A stretch of 15,471 bases of DNA from Sulfitobacter sp. Lineage in GTDB: Bacteria; Pseudomonadota; Alphaproteobacteria; Rhodobacterales; Rhodobacteraceae. The position numbers and the translations under genes were made by a program. The stretch spans positions 1 to 15,471 of the forward strand of contig JAGXHC010000159.1 of assembly GCA_024636405.1 (NCBI GenBank), in the 5' to 3' direction. Shown in pieces: positions 1 to 7,381 of the stretch (position 1 is its first letter; each line of letters opens with the position of its first letter). Below the pieces are notes generated by a model. That model was given only the letters and a program-made list of their open reading frames with translations, was not told the origin of the DNA and searched no databases.

Positions 1-6
1 CCGCAA

Positions 7-22
7 ACCGTCCGACCGTCCG
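7..22. repeat. Two tandem copies of an 8-bp unit
   Basis: ACCGTCCG occurs twice in direct succession at 7-14 and 15-22, just past the stop codon of the first leftward gene. It is probably a minor replication-slippage product with no function that I can infer. Confidence 0.4.
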
Positions 23-26
23 CAAG

Positions 27-365
27 TCAGTCAAAGAACGGCGTCACCTGCGCCACAATCACCGAATTCTCGTCCAACGCCCGGACCATCAACGCGCGTT
101 CTTCGTCGTCGATCTCTTGGTCGTCGGCTTCGCGTTCGGCCAGCGTACCATAGCCTGTGACGTCCAACGGGTTGGTGTCTGCCTGCTTGAGGATTGCGAC
201 TGTCTCGCGCACCGCCTCGGCCTCGTCCACCCCGGACGCGAAACACATCAGCGCAGCACCTGTCGCCTTGTCAGGCAACCCGTCACCGGCCTTGCGGCCG
301 ATCTGCACCAAAAGGGTATATACCTGTTGGCGTGACGGTTTTTTGGGTTTGCTGGGTTCTGACAT
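27..365 (-). CDS. Small hypothetical protein, probably cytosolic
   Basis: This leftward gene encodes about 112 residues from the ATG at 365 (N-terminus MSEPSKPKK). A GTG at 377 would add four residues but lies inside a terminator hairpin, so I prefer the ATG. The N-terminus is rich in Lys and Pro, the middle is helical and Ala-rich, and the second half is very acidic (an EREADDQEIDDEE stretch) before ending in VTPFFD. There is no signal peptide, membrane segment or motif I can tie to a function. No Shine-Dalgarno sequence is visible: the bases before the ATG are the T-tract of the upstream terminator. The gene may be leaderless, read from readthrough, or start further in. It is the last gene on this strand before the window edge. 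Function is unknown; coding status is supported by its length and plausible composition. Confidence 0.65.
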   Translation of the reverse strand: MSEPSKPKKPSRQQVYTLLVQIGRKAGDGLPDKATGAALMCFASGVDEAEAVRETVAILKQADTNPLDVTGYGTLAEREADDQEIDDEERALMVRALDENSVIVAQVTPFFD

Positions 366-398
366 AAAAAGGGCCACCGCATGAAGATGCAGCAGCCC
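366..398 (-). terminator. Rho-independent terminator after the GlsB-like gene
   Basis: Read leftward, GGGCTGCTGCAT pairs with ATGCGGTGGCCC through 12 consecutive pairs (three are G-U in RNA) around a CTTC loop. TTTTT follows directly. It lies 45 bp past the stop of the membrane-protein gene. The T-tract runs straight into the ATG at 365 of the next gene. Confidence 0.75.
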
Positions 399-442
399 TA
401 TCGTTTTCCGTTGACCCTGAAAAGGGCCAGATCACACAGACC

Positions 443-697
443 TTACGCGCGTCCGCGCACCAGTCGCGCGATCCAGATCAGGAGGCAAGCACCGATGATG
501 CCAACAACAAGTTGCCCGATCCAACCACCAAGTGTGGCACCTGCGATCAGAACAAGCAGCCAGTTGGCAACCAAAGCGCCAACAATGCCGAGCACGATGT
601 TCATGATCAGGCCCATGTCAGACTTCATGATCTTCTCCGCGATCCAGCCCGCGAGGCCGCCCACGATAATGGCTGCAATCCAACCTAAACCCGTCAT
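443..697 (-). CDS. GlsB/YeaQ/YmgE family small membrane protein
   Basis: The product is an 84-residue, very hydrophobic, Gly-rich integral membrane protein of the transglycosylase-associated (GlsB/YeaQ/YmgE) family. What shows this is the N-terminal GLGWIAAIIVGGLAGWIAEKIMK pattern (written here as GLGWIAAIIVG then GLAGWIAEKIMK), followed by a second glycine-patterned helix (NIVLGIVGALVANWL) and a third (GQLVVGIIGACLLIWIARLV). The chain ends in a basic RGRA tail. Length matches the family, about 80-90 residues with three helices. A strong ribosome binding site (AAGGAGA at 704-710 on the minus strand) fixes the start. It lies 60 bp downstream of dapD on the same strand and could share its transcript, ending at the terminator at 366-398. 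In other bacteria members of this family are linked to general stress response; the biochemical role is not established. Confidence 0.9.
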   Translation of the reverse strand: MTGLGWIAAIIVGGLAGWIAEKIMKSDMGLIMNIVLGIVGALVANWLLVLIAGATLGGWIGQLVVGIIGACLLIWIARLVRGRA

Positions 698-757
698 GTT
701 ATATCTCCTTTTGCATGCGTTGGAAAATCAACTCACCCAAATGTGAAATGGTTCCCG

Positions 758-1585
758 TTAATCCCGCAAAAGTTCGTTTATGGAGGTTTTTGACCGCGTA
801 CGCTCGTCCACCCGCTTCACAATGACGGCACAGTACAACTGTACGTTGTTCTTGCTTGGCATCGAACCGGCCACCACAACGGACCCTGAGGGCACTTCAC
901 CGTACATGATTTCACCGGTTTCGCGGTCTACGATCTTGGTCGACTGGCCGATGAACACGCCCATGCCCAGCACGGAACCTTCGCGCACGATGCACCCTTC
1001 AACCACCTCGGAGCGGGCACCGATGAAACAATTGTCTTCGATAATTGTCGGGCCTGCCTGCATCGGCTCCAAAACGCCACCGATACCAACGCCCCCCGAA
1101 AGGTGCACATTCTTGCCGATCTGCGCACAACTGCCGACTGTTGCCCAGGTATCCACCATGGTGCCGCTGTCGACATAGGCACCAATATTGACGAAAGACG
1201 GCATCAACACCACATTTGGCGCAATATAGGCCGACCGGCGCACGACACAGTTCGGTACTGCGCGGAAACCTGCGGTTTTCCATTCCGCTTCGCCCCATCC
1301 TTTGAACTTGCTATCGACCTTGTCCCACCATCCGGCACCCTGCGGGCCACCTTCGTGATGCTCCATGTCCTTGATCCGGAAACCCAGCAACACGGCCTTT
1401 TTTGCCCACTGGTTCACGTGCCAGTTCCCGTCAGCCTGCTTTTCCGCGACGCGCAACTGGCCGCTGTCCAGTGCGTTCAGCGTCTCCTCGATCGCCTCGC
1501 GGACTTCGCCTTGGGTGGCAGAGTTGATGGTGTCGCGGGTATCCCAAGCGGATTCGATGGCGGTTTCAAGTTGGGCGTTGGACAT
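758..1585 (-). CDS. dapD: 2,3,4,5-tetrahydropyridine-2,6-dicarboxylate N-succinyltransferase
   Basis: DapD transfers succinyl from succinyl-CoA to tetrahydrodipicolinate in the succinylase route to meso-diaminopimelate and lysine, in the cytosol. The 275-residue product has the expected length and order. An N-terminal helical domain ([18 protein letters not shown] onward) is followed by the segment [20 protein letters not shown], which opens a left-handed beta-helix of hexapeptide repeats ([20 protein letters not shown], then [29 protein letters not shown]). The C-terminus is [10 protein letters not shown]. The frame is open further upstream to 1891, but the family start and a GGAGA sequence nine bases before the ATG at 1585 argue for this shorter form. 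It shares a 206-bp intergenic region with the divergent LOG-family gene. Other dap genes are not in the window. Confidence 0.97.
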   Translation of the reverse strand: MSNAQLETAIESAWDTRDTINSATQGEVREAIEETLNALDSGQLRVAEKQADGNWHVNQWAKKAVLLGFRIKDMEHHEGGPQGAGWWDKVDSKFKGWGEAEWKTAGFRAVPNCVVRRSAYIAPNVVLMPSFVNIGAYVDSGTMVDTWATVGSCAQIGKNVHLSGGVGIGGVLEPMQAGPTIIEDNCFIGARSEVVEGCIVREGSVLGMGVFIGQSTKIVDRETGEIMYGEVPSGSVVVAGSMPSKNNVQLYCAVIVKRVDERTRSKTSINELLRD

Positions 1586-1742
1586 GTGCTGTGTCTCCGG
1601 TGCTGTAAAATGCCTTGCCGCGCTATACCTTCCGACCGCCCTGCACGCAATCGCCCAGAGCAACGGGCGACAACGCGACCGAGGCGTTTGAGGCATCACA
1701 ATGCGCCATATCTGCGTGGTCATTTTCCCCAAGACATTGCAT

Positions 1743-1754
1743 GTTGTGTACAAC
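1743..1754. promoter_or_regulatory. Short dyad in the dapD / LOG divergent promoter region
   Basis: GTTGT and ACAAC flank a central GT, giving a 12-bp dyad about 40 bp before the LOG-family start and about 160 bp before dapD. It could be an operator half-site pair. I see only the symmetry; no regulator is indicated. Confidence 0.2.
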
Positions 1755-1791
1755 CGGGCGCGCGCCGCCCATCTGACAACCGGAGACCACC

Positions 1792-2637
1792 ATGAGAGAG
1801 ACCACTGCCCGCCACCCTCTGCGCGATGCTCAGACCGACCGCGCCAAGGCGGATCAGGTTCCTGATACTCCACAAACCCGTGCGCCCGCATACCGTCTTG
1901 CCTTTACCGATGATGACTTCATGTGCCGTGAAGAACTGCGCCCTGCCCGGCTGCAACTTGAATTGATGAAACCTGAATTGATCCTGAACGCGCAAGGCAT
2001 CACATCAACAATCGTGCTGTTTGGCGGCGCGCGTATTCCGTCGCCGGACCAAAAGCACACTGCCCGCACCCAGACGCTGGCCGATCTGTCGCATTTCTAT
2101 GATGAAACGCGTGAGTTTTCTCGGTTAATGACACTGAAGTCCATGCAAAGCGGGGGCTGCGAAAACGTTATTGTCACAGGCGGCGGCCCCGGTGTGATGG
2201 AGGCCGGCAACCGCGGCGCGATTGATGCGGGAGGGCATTCCATCGGACTGAACATCGTATTGCCGTTTGAACAGGCGCCGAACGCCTATGTCACGCCCGA
2301 ACTGTGCTTCAATTTCCATTACTTTGCGATCCGCAAGATGCACTTTTTGATGCGGGCAAAGGCAATTTGTGTTTTCCCCGGCGGCTTTGGCACAATGGAT
2401 GAATTGTTCGAATCCTTGACGCTGATCCAGACCGGGCGGATGCAGCGGGTGCCTTTTTTGCTTTTCGGGCGGGCGTTTTGGGAAAAAATCATCAACTGGG
2501 ACGCATTGGCCGATGCCGGGACGATTTCGCCCGATGATCTCGACCTGTTCCGTTTCGTTGAAACCGCTGCCGAGGCGATGGAAACCATTGAAAACTGGCC
2601 GGCATCACCTGCCCGCGAAGAAGTGCCGGGCCGGTAG
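1792..2637 (+). CDS. LOG-family (TIGR00730-type) nucleoside monophosphate phosphoribohydrolase
   Basis: The family cleaves nucleoside 5'-monophosphates (cytokinin ribotides in LOG proteins, AMP-like nucleotides in others) to base plus ribose 5-phosphate; older annotations call it lysine decarboxylase. The 281-residue protein has a Rossmann-like core. VLFGGARIP lies near 75-83, [15 protein letters not shown] at 129-143, and the diagnostic PGGFGTMDE at 196-204, where the glycine loop binds phosphate and the glutamate is catalytic. It is longer than the usual form of about 190 residues because of an N-terminal extension of about 70 residues; this resembles the longer subgroup. The start is supported by GGAG at 1782-1785, six bases before the ATG. 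It is alone on its strand and divergent from dapD. The physiological substrate in this organism cannot be told from sequence. Confidence 0.9.
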   Translation: MRETTARHPLRDAQTDRAKADQVPDTPQTRAPAYRLAFTDDDFMCREELRPARLQLELMKPELILNAQGITSTIVLFGGARIPSPDQKHTARTQTLADLSHFYDETREFSRLMTLKSMQSGGCENVIVTGGGPGVMEAGNRGAIDAGGHSIGLNIVLPFEQAPNAYVTPELCFNFHYFAIRKMHFLMRAKAICVFPGGFGTMDELFESLTLIQTGRMQRVPFLLFGRAFWEKIINWDALADAGTISPDDLDLFRFVETAAEAMETIENWPASPAREEVPGR

Positions 2638-2751
2638 CCATCCACGTCAAGGTGCAACCAACCCACGATGCATGCCGGTTTGGACGCATCGGGCCTGAAC
2701 GTCGAACCATCGCCTTTGCAGGCTACAATAATCCGACCATACCAAATCAAT

Positions 2752-2766
2752 CCTGCCTGAAGCAGG
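2752..2766. terminator. Weak hairpin between convergent genes
   Basis: CCTGC and GCAGG (5-bp stem, 5-nt loop CTGAA) sit between the end of the LOG-family gene (2637) and the end of the 73-residue gene (2805). There is no T-tract on either strand, so it is at best a weak or Rho-assisted end signal. A second pair, CGATGC/GCATCG, lies around 2667-2692 in the same gap. Confidence 0.25.
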
Positions 2767-2804
2767 CTGCAATTCACCGCCGCACCTGAGCGTTCAAAAA
2801 CGGC

Positions 2805-3026
2805 TCAGCTGCGGGCGATGACAGTTTCAACAGGCAGGACGCCAATTTCGACGTGATGTGGCAGTGTCTCAACCACCTGGCCGTGATCGGTGTCTTTGAT
2901 CGCATATCCGTAACCGGCCAAGCGATGCTTCCACTCGCGGGTGGACAGCGCCATCTGACGCTCGCGGATCACAAGGTCGATCACCTTTGCGGTGATGAAG
3001 GGGTCTTTATTGAACATGACAGACAT
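2805..3026 (-). CDS. Small conserved-looking protein of unknown function
   Basis: The product is 73 residues, starting MSVMFNKDPF and ending ETVIARS. It has no signal peptide or membrane segment and no Cys. A basic, helical first half (KVIDLVIRERQMALSTREWKHRL) is followed by a short YGYAIKDTDHGQVV turn/strand region and a probable C-terminal strand (HVEIGVLPVE). The mixed basic-aromatic character would suit a small nucleic-acid-binding or adaptor protein, but that is only a guess. A very good ribosome binding site (AGGAGA at 3033-3038 on the minus strand, six to seven bases before the ATG) supports translation. It lies 142 bp downstream of rlmN on the same strand. I do not recognise a named family. 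Confidence 0.75.
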   Translation of the reverse strand: MSVMFNKDPFITAKVIDLVIRERQMALSTREWKHRLAGYGYAIKDTDHGQVVETLPHHVEIGVLPVETVIARS

Positions 3027-3084
3027 TTTTTGTCTCCTGATTATATGCTCTCAGGAAACAGTCTGTTCTCAGATCATGGCAAGA

Positions 3085-3107
3085 GTTCTGCACAACTGAG
3101 GCAGAAC
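3085..3107. promoter_or_regulatory. Perfect 7-bp hairpin between rlmN and the 73-residue gene
   Basis: GTTCTGC (3085-3091) and GCAGAAC (3101-3107) form a perfect 7-bp stem with a 9-nt loop. It lies about 60 bp past the rlmN stop and about 60 bp before the next start. No T-run follows on either strand, so it may be an RNA 3' end stabiliser, an operator for the small gene, or chance. Confidence 0.35.
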
Positions 3108-3168
3108 ATGGGTCATTTTCGGACAGAATATGGCGCTATCGGCATGATCCACACCCTGCGATGGAAAC

Positions 3169-4350
3169 TTAAGGCGTAAGTCCCGTTTCCGCCGCAATCT
3201 CGCGCCGGGACTTGCGCGCGCGCTCTGTCGCTGACTTCAACTGACCGCAGGCAGCCATGATATCCTCGCCGCGCGGTGTGCGGATCGGAGACGCATAACC
3301 AGCCTTATAGATGATGTCGGCAAACGCCCGAATGCGGTTGTTGCTGGACCGCGTGTAGGGCGCACCGGGCCATTCGTTGAAGGGGATCAGGTTGATCTTG
3401 GCCGGAATCCCGCGGATCAGCTCGACCAGCCGGTACGCATCGGCATCGCTGTCGTTCACGCCGTGCAACATCACATATTCAAATGTGATCCGTTCCGAGT
3501 TGCTGACCTTGGGATAGGTCCGCAGCACGTCCAGCAGTTCCGCAATGTTCCAGCGCTTGTTGATCGGCACCAGTTTGTCACGCACCTCGTCCGTTGTGGC
3601 ATGGAATGACACCGCCAACTGACATCCGATCTCCTGTGCCGTGCGTGCAATTTCGGGCACCACGCCCGAAGTGCTCAGCGTGATCCTGCGCCGGGACAGC
3701 TGGATGCCTTCCGGGTCCATCGCGATCTTCATCGCGTCCCGTACGTTCTCAAAATTATAAAGCGGCTCACCCATTCCCATAAGGACGATATTGCTGAGCA
3801 GACGGGTCTCAACCTTGGGCGCGCCCACTTCGGGCCATTCGTCCAGATCATCACGCGCGACCATCACCTGCCCGATTATCTCTGACGCCGTAAGGTTTCG
3901 CACCAGCTTTTGCGTGCCCGTGTGGCAAAACGAACAGGTCAACGTGCAGCCTACCTGGCTCGATACACACAGCGTTCCGCGTCCGTCTTCGGGAATATAG
4001 ACCACCTCGACTTCGTGACCGCCGGCGATTCGGACCAGATACTTGCGTGTGCCATCTTCGCTGATCTGTTTGGTCACCACTTCGGGTACTGCAATCACGA
4101 ACGTCTGGGCCAATTCGGCGCGAAACCCTTTTGTGAGGTTGGTCATGCTGTCAAAATCGCGCACGCCCCACTGATAGATCCACTGCCAAATTTGCCCGAC
4201 ACGCATCTTGGCCTGTTTTTCAGGCGTCCCATGAGCAATCAAAACCTCACGCATCGCGTCCCGTGTCAGCCCGATCAGGTTGACCGGCCCCTCGGGCAGC
4301 TTGCGCGGCATGGTGTGGACATCTTGAGTGATCGGCGCAGAGGCGGACAT
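3169..4350 (-). CDS. rlmN: Dual-specificity 23S rRNA A2503 / tRNA A37 C2-methyltransferase
   Basis: RlmN is a cytosolic radical-SAM enzyme that methylates C2 of A2503 in 23S rRNA and of A37 in some tRNAs. The 393-residue protein shows the cluster-binding CxxxCxxC at C135, C139 and C142. C128 seven residues earlier matches the second conserved cysteine (E. coli C118, with the same 7-residue spacing to the cluster motif). [10 protein letters not shown] is at 191-200, LSTSGVVP follows, and [13 protein letters not shown] near 359-371 carries C368, the likely equivalent of the methyl-carrying C355. All catalytic parts are therefore present. I chose the first ATG; no good Shine-Dalgarno is visible, and the internal Met at residue 14 is an alternative. 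The 264-bp gap upstream of it has room for its own promoter and contains a TATATA at 4382-4387. Confidence 0.97.
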   Translation of the reverse strand: MSASAPITQDVHTMPRKLPEGPVNLIGLTRDAMREVLIAHGTPEKQAKMRVGQIWQWIYQWGVRDFDSMTNLTKGFRAELAQTFVIAVPEVVTKQISEDGTRKYLVRIAGGHEVEVVYIPEDGRGTLCVSSQVGCTLTCSFCHTGTQKLVRNLTASEIIGQVMVARDDLDEWPEVGAPKVETRLLSNIVLMGMGEPLYNFENVRDAMKIAMDPEGIQLSRRRITLSTSGVVPEIARTAQEIGCQLAVSFHATTDEVRDKLVPINKRWNIAELLDVLRTYPKVSNSERITFEYVMLHGVNDSDADAYRLVELIRGIPAKINLIPFNEWPGAPYTRSSNNRIRAFADIIYKAGYASPIRTPRGEDIMAACGQLKSATERARKSRREIAAETGLTP

Positions 4351-4505
4351 TGGCGGGACTCGCTGGTTAAGGATAGGTCTCTATATAGGGTCGGCGCGGA
4401 ATTGCAAAAGGGTTTGGCACATGACGTGCATCCGGTATGCGCAGCCTGCGCTGCACTTGTTAAGGTCGGGCGAATCACGACTTCCGAGAAATTGCACAAG
4501 CCAAC

Positions 4506-4521
4506 CGCCAAAGGTCTGGCG
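4506..4521. terminator. Weak hairpin downstream of the IalB-family gene
   Basis: CGCCA and TGGCG form a 5-bp stem with a 6-nt loop about 95 bp after the stop of the IalB-family gene. There is no T-tract, and the role is uncertain. The rest of the 4351-4614 gap shows no convincing open reading frame or structure. Confidence 0.2.
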
Positions 4522-4614
4522 ATCGCAGGCTGTTCACCGCCAATGGAAACCCGCCCTGACAGCGGCGGACGTGAAGGCGCTTAGGTGAAGACCATGTGCG
4601 ATACCGTCACACCA

Positions 4615-5145
4615 CTACCCACCACAGCGTTTCGCCGCATCTTCGACCGCCGCCGTAAATCCCAGCAGCGAAAACGTATCCTTGGTTTCCGTTCCGCGAC
4701 CCGACTGACCCGACAACACCGCGTCCGCACCGCGCTTCATGGCGGTGATGATCTTGGTGTCGTCCTCTGTGGTGGCAGGCCAGGCCCATTCACCTTCGGT
4801 AAAAAGTTCATATTGATCGCCAGACACATTCATATTGACTGTGGAACCGGGCGAAAATGGATATCCGCCGGTAAATGCGACCTGGCCCTTGGCCCCGGCG
4901 GAGGGGCGATAAAAGACCATCAAAAGGGTCTGGCCCCGGTTCACGGCGACCACACGGCCATCGCGCGAATTTACGGTCTCCTTCGGTGTCGAGACACCCC
5001 AGCATTCGGTCGGGTTGTCCTCGACGAACACGCTCCAGTCCGTCTTGGCCGCCACGCGGTTGGTGCTCTGATCCTGCGCCATCGCGCCGCCAGCCACCAG
5101 AGCCGCAATTCCTGTTGCGATGCCCAAAGTCTTCATCATTGCCAT
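4615..5145 (-). CDS. Exported IalB (invasion-associated locus B) family protein
   Basis: The product is 176 residues. Residues 1-23 form a Sec signal peptide (MAMMK, then a hydrophobic Ala/Gly core, then AMA before QDQ), giving a periplasmic protein of about 153 residues. The mature part has the IalB arrangement: a W-x-V-F-x-E start (WSVFVED), a first cysteine in PTECWGVS, a beta-rich body (RGQTLLMVFYRP, YPFSPGSTVNMNVSG), and a second cysteine at the end (AKRCGG), probably a disulfide partner. GGAGG nine bases before the ATG at 5145 supports this start over the Met codons three and four residues in. The name comes from a Bartonella invasion locus; in free-living bacteria the role is unknown. 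It lies upstream of rlmN on the same strand and shares a 181-bp promoter region with the divergent asparaginase gene. Confidence 0.9.
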   Translation of the reverse strand: MAMMKTLGIATGIAALVAGGAMAQDQSTNRVAAKTDWSVFVEDNPTECWGVSTPKETVNSRDGRVVAVNRGQTLLMVFYRPSAGAKGQVAFTGGYPFSPGSTVNMNVSGDQYELFTEGEWAWPATTEDDTKIITAMKRGADAVLSGQSGRGTETKDTFSLLGFTAAVEDAAKRCGG

Positions 5146-5241
5146 TCTGTCCAGCCTCCAGCCGTCCTATACCTCAATCGTCCTCCAGGTCGCTTGTCGG
5201 CAACCCTTCGGGGGGCCACTCTCTTGCAAGTGCCTGCAATC

Positions 5242-5251
5242 TTGTCGACAA
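5242..5251. promoter_or_regulatory. Perfect 10-bp palindrome in a divergent promoter region
   Basis: TTGTCGACAA is its own reverse complement and lies 75 bp before the asparaginase start and 97 bp before the IalB-family start. A CATAAT five bases further (5256-5261) could be a -10 element for the rightward gene, which would put the palindrome over the promoter spacer. No matching -35 is clear. Confidence 0.3.
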
Positions 5252-5326
5252 CAAGCATAATAGCGTGAAACACGCGACAGGCGAAACCCTGATTGGCAGG
5301 ATTTCGCTTAATCGGAGGACGAAACA

Positions 5327-6307
5327 ATGACCACTCCTGCCCCGTTCACTGAAATTTGGCGCGGACCGATCCTTGAAAGCATGCATTTCGGCCATGCGGT
5401 GGTCTGCGATGAGGCAGGACAGATACGTCATGTCTGGGGCGATCCCGAAAAAGTGATCCTGCCGCGGTCATCCTCAAAGATGATTCAGGCCCTGCCGTTG
5501 CTCACGTCCGGCGCTGCAGACAAGGCCGGACTTGGCACCGAGCAACTGGCGCTTGCCTGCGCTTCGCATCAGGGCGCGCATATCCACACTGACCGGGTCG
5601 GCGCATGGCTCAAGACAATCGGCATGGGCGACGATGATTTTCGCTGCGGCGCGCATATGCCATATTCACGCGAAGCCGAAATCGCGCTGATCCGTGCCGA
5701 TGAATCCCCCTGCCAAATTCACAACAACTGTTCTGGCAAACACGCGGGCTTTCTGACGTTGAACCAGCACTTGGGCGGCGGACCGGATTACACAGAGCCT
5801 GACCACCCCGTTCAGCAGGCTTGCCTTGATGCTTTTGAAGAGGCGACACAGGAAACCTCGCCCGGTTTTGGCATCGACGGTTGTTCCGCCCCGAACTTTG
5901 CCTGCACCCTGCACGGCATGGCCCGCGCGATGGCGCATTTCGCTGCTGCGATCGACGGCTCCGCCGAACAACGTTTGCATCAGGCCATGCGCCTTCACCC
6001 TGAACTTGTCGCAGGCGAAGGCCGCGCCTGTACCGAACTGATGCGCGCCATGGATGGCAAGGTCGCCCTTAAAACCGGCGCCGAAGGGTTCTTTATCGCC
6101 ATCTTGCCGGAGCTCAAACTGGGCGTCGCACTCAAGGCCGTTGATGGCGCGACCCGCGCGGCTGAATGCGCCATTACAGCGATTTTGGTAAAGCTCGGCG
6201 TGCTAGACGCAAATCATCCGGCGGCATTGAAACGCATGAACGTGCCGATCACGAATTGCCGCAAGCTGGAGACCGGAATGATCAGACCGGCAGCAGCGCT
6301 TGCCTGA
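5327..6307 (+). CDS. Rhizobium etli-type (asparaginase II, PF06089) L-asparaginase
   Basis: This protein should hydrolyse L-asparagine to aspartate and ammonia, in the cytosol since there is no signal peptide. It belongs to the structurally separate R. etli class, not the E. coli AnsA/B or plant type. Of its 326 residues, the known active-site elements of the R. etli enzyme ReAV are present at nearly the same numbers: Ser48-x-x-Lys51 (RSSSKM), Ser80 (CASHQGAH), Cys135-Ser-Gly-Lys138 (NNCSGKHAGF), and Asp184/Cys186 (GIDGCSAPNF). A lysine in LKTGAEGFF (K249) is the likely partner of Ser80. In ReAV, Cys135, Lys138 and the later cysteine bind zinc. GGAGG lies 9 bases before the ATG. The gene stands alone and runs into serB tail to tail. 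Substrate specificity (asparagine versus another amide) is inferred. Confidence 0.93.
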   Translation: MTTPAPFTEIWRGPILESMHFGHAVVCDEAGQIRHVWGDPEKVILPRSSSKMIQALPLLTSGAADKAGLGTEQLALACASHQGAHIHTDRVGAWLKTIGMGDDDFRCGAHMPYSREAEIALIRADESPCQIHNNCSGKHAGFLTLNQHLGGGPDYTEPDHPVQQACLDAFEEATQETSPGFGIDGCSAPNFACTLHGMARAMAHFAAAIDGSAEQRLHQAMRLHPELVAGEGRACTELMRAMDGKVALKTGAEGFFIAILPELKLGVALKAVDGATRAAECAITAILVKLGVLDANHPAALKRMNVPITNCRKLETGMIRPAAALA

Positions 6308-6371
6308 CATCCGCAGCACCGCCTTTCACACAGGATCGCGGTGGAAAATGCGCCCCCTTTTCTTTCGGCTC

Positions 6372-6412
6372 TAAATATCCCGGGGGGTTCTGGGGGGCAG
6401 CGCCCCCCGAAC
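6372..6412. repeat. Rhodobacterales-type intergenic palindromic repeat, likely bidirectional terminator
   Basis: GGGGGGC (6392-6398) and GCCCCCC (6402-6408) form a 7-bp stem with a 3-nt loop. It is extended by GTTC (6387-6390) and GAAC (6409-6412) across a one-base bulge. On the left lies TAAATATCCCGGGGGG. On the other strand this reads as a C/G-run hairpin followed by CCCGGGATATTTA, a combination I know as a recurrent intergenic element of Rhodobacteraceae. Its place between the ends of two convergent genes suits a transcript end or stabiliser for both. Confidence 0.7.
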
Positions 6413-6414
6413 GG

Positions 6415-6434
6415 TCGCCGCGGTCACGCGGCGA
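6415..6434 (-). terminator. Hairpin enclosing the serB stop codon
   Basis: TCGCCGC (6415-6421) and GCGGCGA (6428-6434) form a perfect 7-bp stem whose 6-nt loop holds the serB TGA (6424-6426). It directly precedes the palindromic repeat on the serB strand, so the serB 3' end carries two stems in a row. No T-run follows. Confidence 0.35.
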
Positions 6435-7299
6435 AATCGTCCCTGCCGTAGCCCTGTATGTAAAGGAGCGCGGTCAGGTCACCGAAATTCACGCGCACAT
6501 CACATTGCACTGCCACCGCAGGCTTGGCGTGCAAGGCCACACCAATTCCCGCCCGCGCCAGCATTCCCAGGTCATTGGCTCCGTCACCCACGGCAATCAC
6601 GTCGGCCTCCGCGATGCCACGTCGCGCGGTGATCTCGGACAAAGCATCGACCTTGGCCTGCTTGCCAAGGATCGGCATCCCAACCTCGCCGGTCAGGTGG
6701 CCATCCTCCACAATCAAACTGTTGGCGCGGTTTTCGTCGAACCCCAGCGCCTCTGCCACCGCTGCAGTGAACGCCGTGAATCCCCCCGACACCAGCGCCG
6801 CGCAACCGCCCCGTGCCTTCATCGTCGCGACCAGTGTGCGCCCGCCGGGCATATAGGTTATCCGCTCTTTCAGCACCTGATCGATCACGCGTGCATCCAG
6901 CCCTTTCAGCAGCCCGACCCGCTCGCGCAGCGCCGCGTCGAAATCCAGGTCGCCGTTCATCGCGCGCGTGGTGATCTCTTTCACATGTGCGCCCACACCG
7001 GCAACATCGGCCAGCTCATCAATACATTCTTGCTGAATCATTGTGCTGTCCATGTCCGCCAACAGCATCTGCTTGGCGCGGCCCGCAGTAGCCACCACCA
7101 CCAGATCGACGCCCAGCGTCTGACAGCTTTCCCAGATATCCCATCGGTTGGCAGGCATCTGCGGCACGGTAAATTCAGCGGCTTCGTCAACGGCGAGCCA
7201 AAATACATCACCGCCCCCCCATGCATTGCGCAGGCTTGCAACCAGCGCGGGGTCAAGCCCGCGCCGATCGGGTGAGGTCAACATTATGACTGTATACAT
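6424..7299 (-). CDS. serB: Phosphoserine phosphatase
   Basis: SerB performs the last step of serine synthesis, O-phospho-L-serine to L-serine plus phosphate (Mg-dependent, HAD superfamily, cytosolic). The 291-residue protein has an N-terminal region of about 75 residues of the kind found before the HAD core in long SerB forms. It then shows motif I DMDST (nucleophile D82, D84), ECIDELA with the substrate-binding acidic residue, motif II LVSGGF (S171), motif III lysines in GKQAK (213-216), and motif IV GDGANDLGM (D239, D243). The start at 7299 fits the N-terminal MYTVIMLTSP pattern, though the ribosome binding site is weak. It sits 138 bp downstream of the solute-binding protein gene on the same strand. 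serC and serA are read away from it beyond that gene. Confidence 0.96.
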   Translation of the reverse strand: MYTVIMLTSPDRRGLDPALVASLRNAWGGGDVFWLAVDEAAEFTVPQMPANRWDIWESCQTLGVDLVVVATAGRAKQMLLADMDSTMIQQECIDELADVAGVGAHVKEITTRAMNGDLDFDAALRERVGLLKGLDARVIDQVLKERITYMPGGRTLVATMKARGGCAALVSGGFTAFTAAVAEALGFDENRANSLIVEDGHLTGEVGMPILGKQAKVDALSEITARRGIAEADVIAVGDGANDLGMLARAGIGVALHAKPAVAVQCDVRVNFGDLTALLYIQGYGRDDFAA

Positions 7300-7381
7300 G
7301 AATGACTGTCCGTTTCGCGACGAATAGGCCGCTGAACCGCGGCTGCGTCCGCCTTCTAACGTCTAATCCTGCGTGGCGAAA

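Noticed and set aside
1586..1891. Open N-terminal extension of DapD
   Set aside because: The start at 1585 gives the standard 275-residue enzyme and a ribosome binding site; the extension overlaps the divergent gene.
3041..3055. TATAAT on the minus strand just before the 73-residue gene
   Set aside because: It directly abuts the ribosome binding site, so a start of transcription seven bases on would remove that site. No -35 lies at the right distance.
4382..4407. TTGCAA and TATATA as an rlmN promoter
   Set aside because: The 14-bp spacer is too short for a normal sigma-70 promoter; kept only as a remark under rlmN.
4275..4588. Small open frames on both strands over the rlmN start and upstream gap
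   Set aside because: Each overlaps rlmN or the non-coding gap, has no ribosome binding site and no family resemblance.
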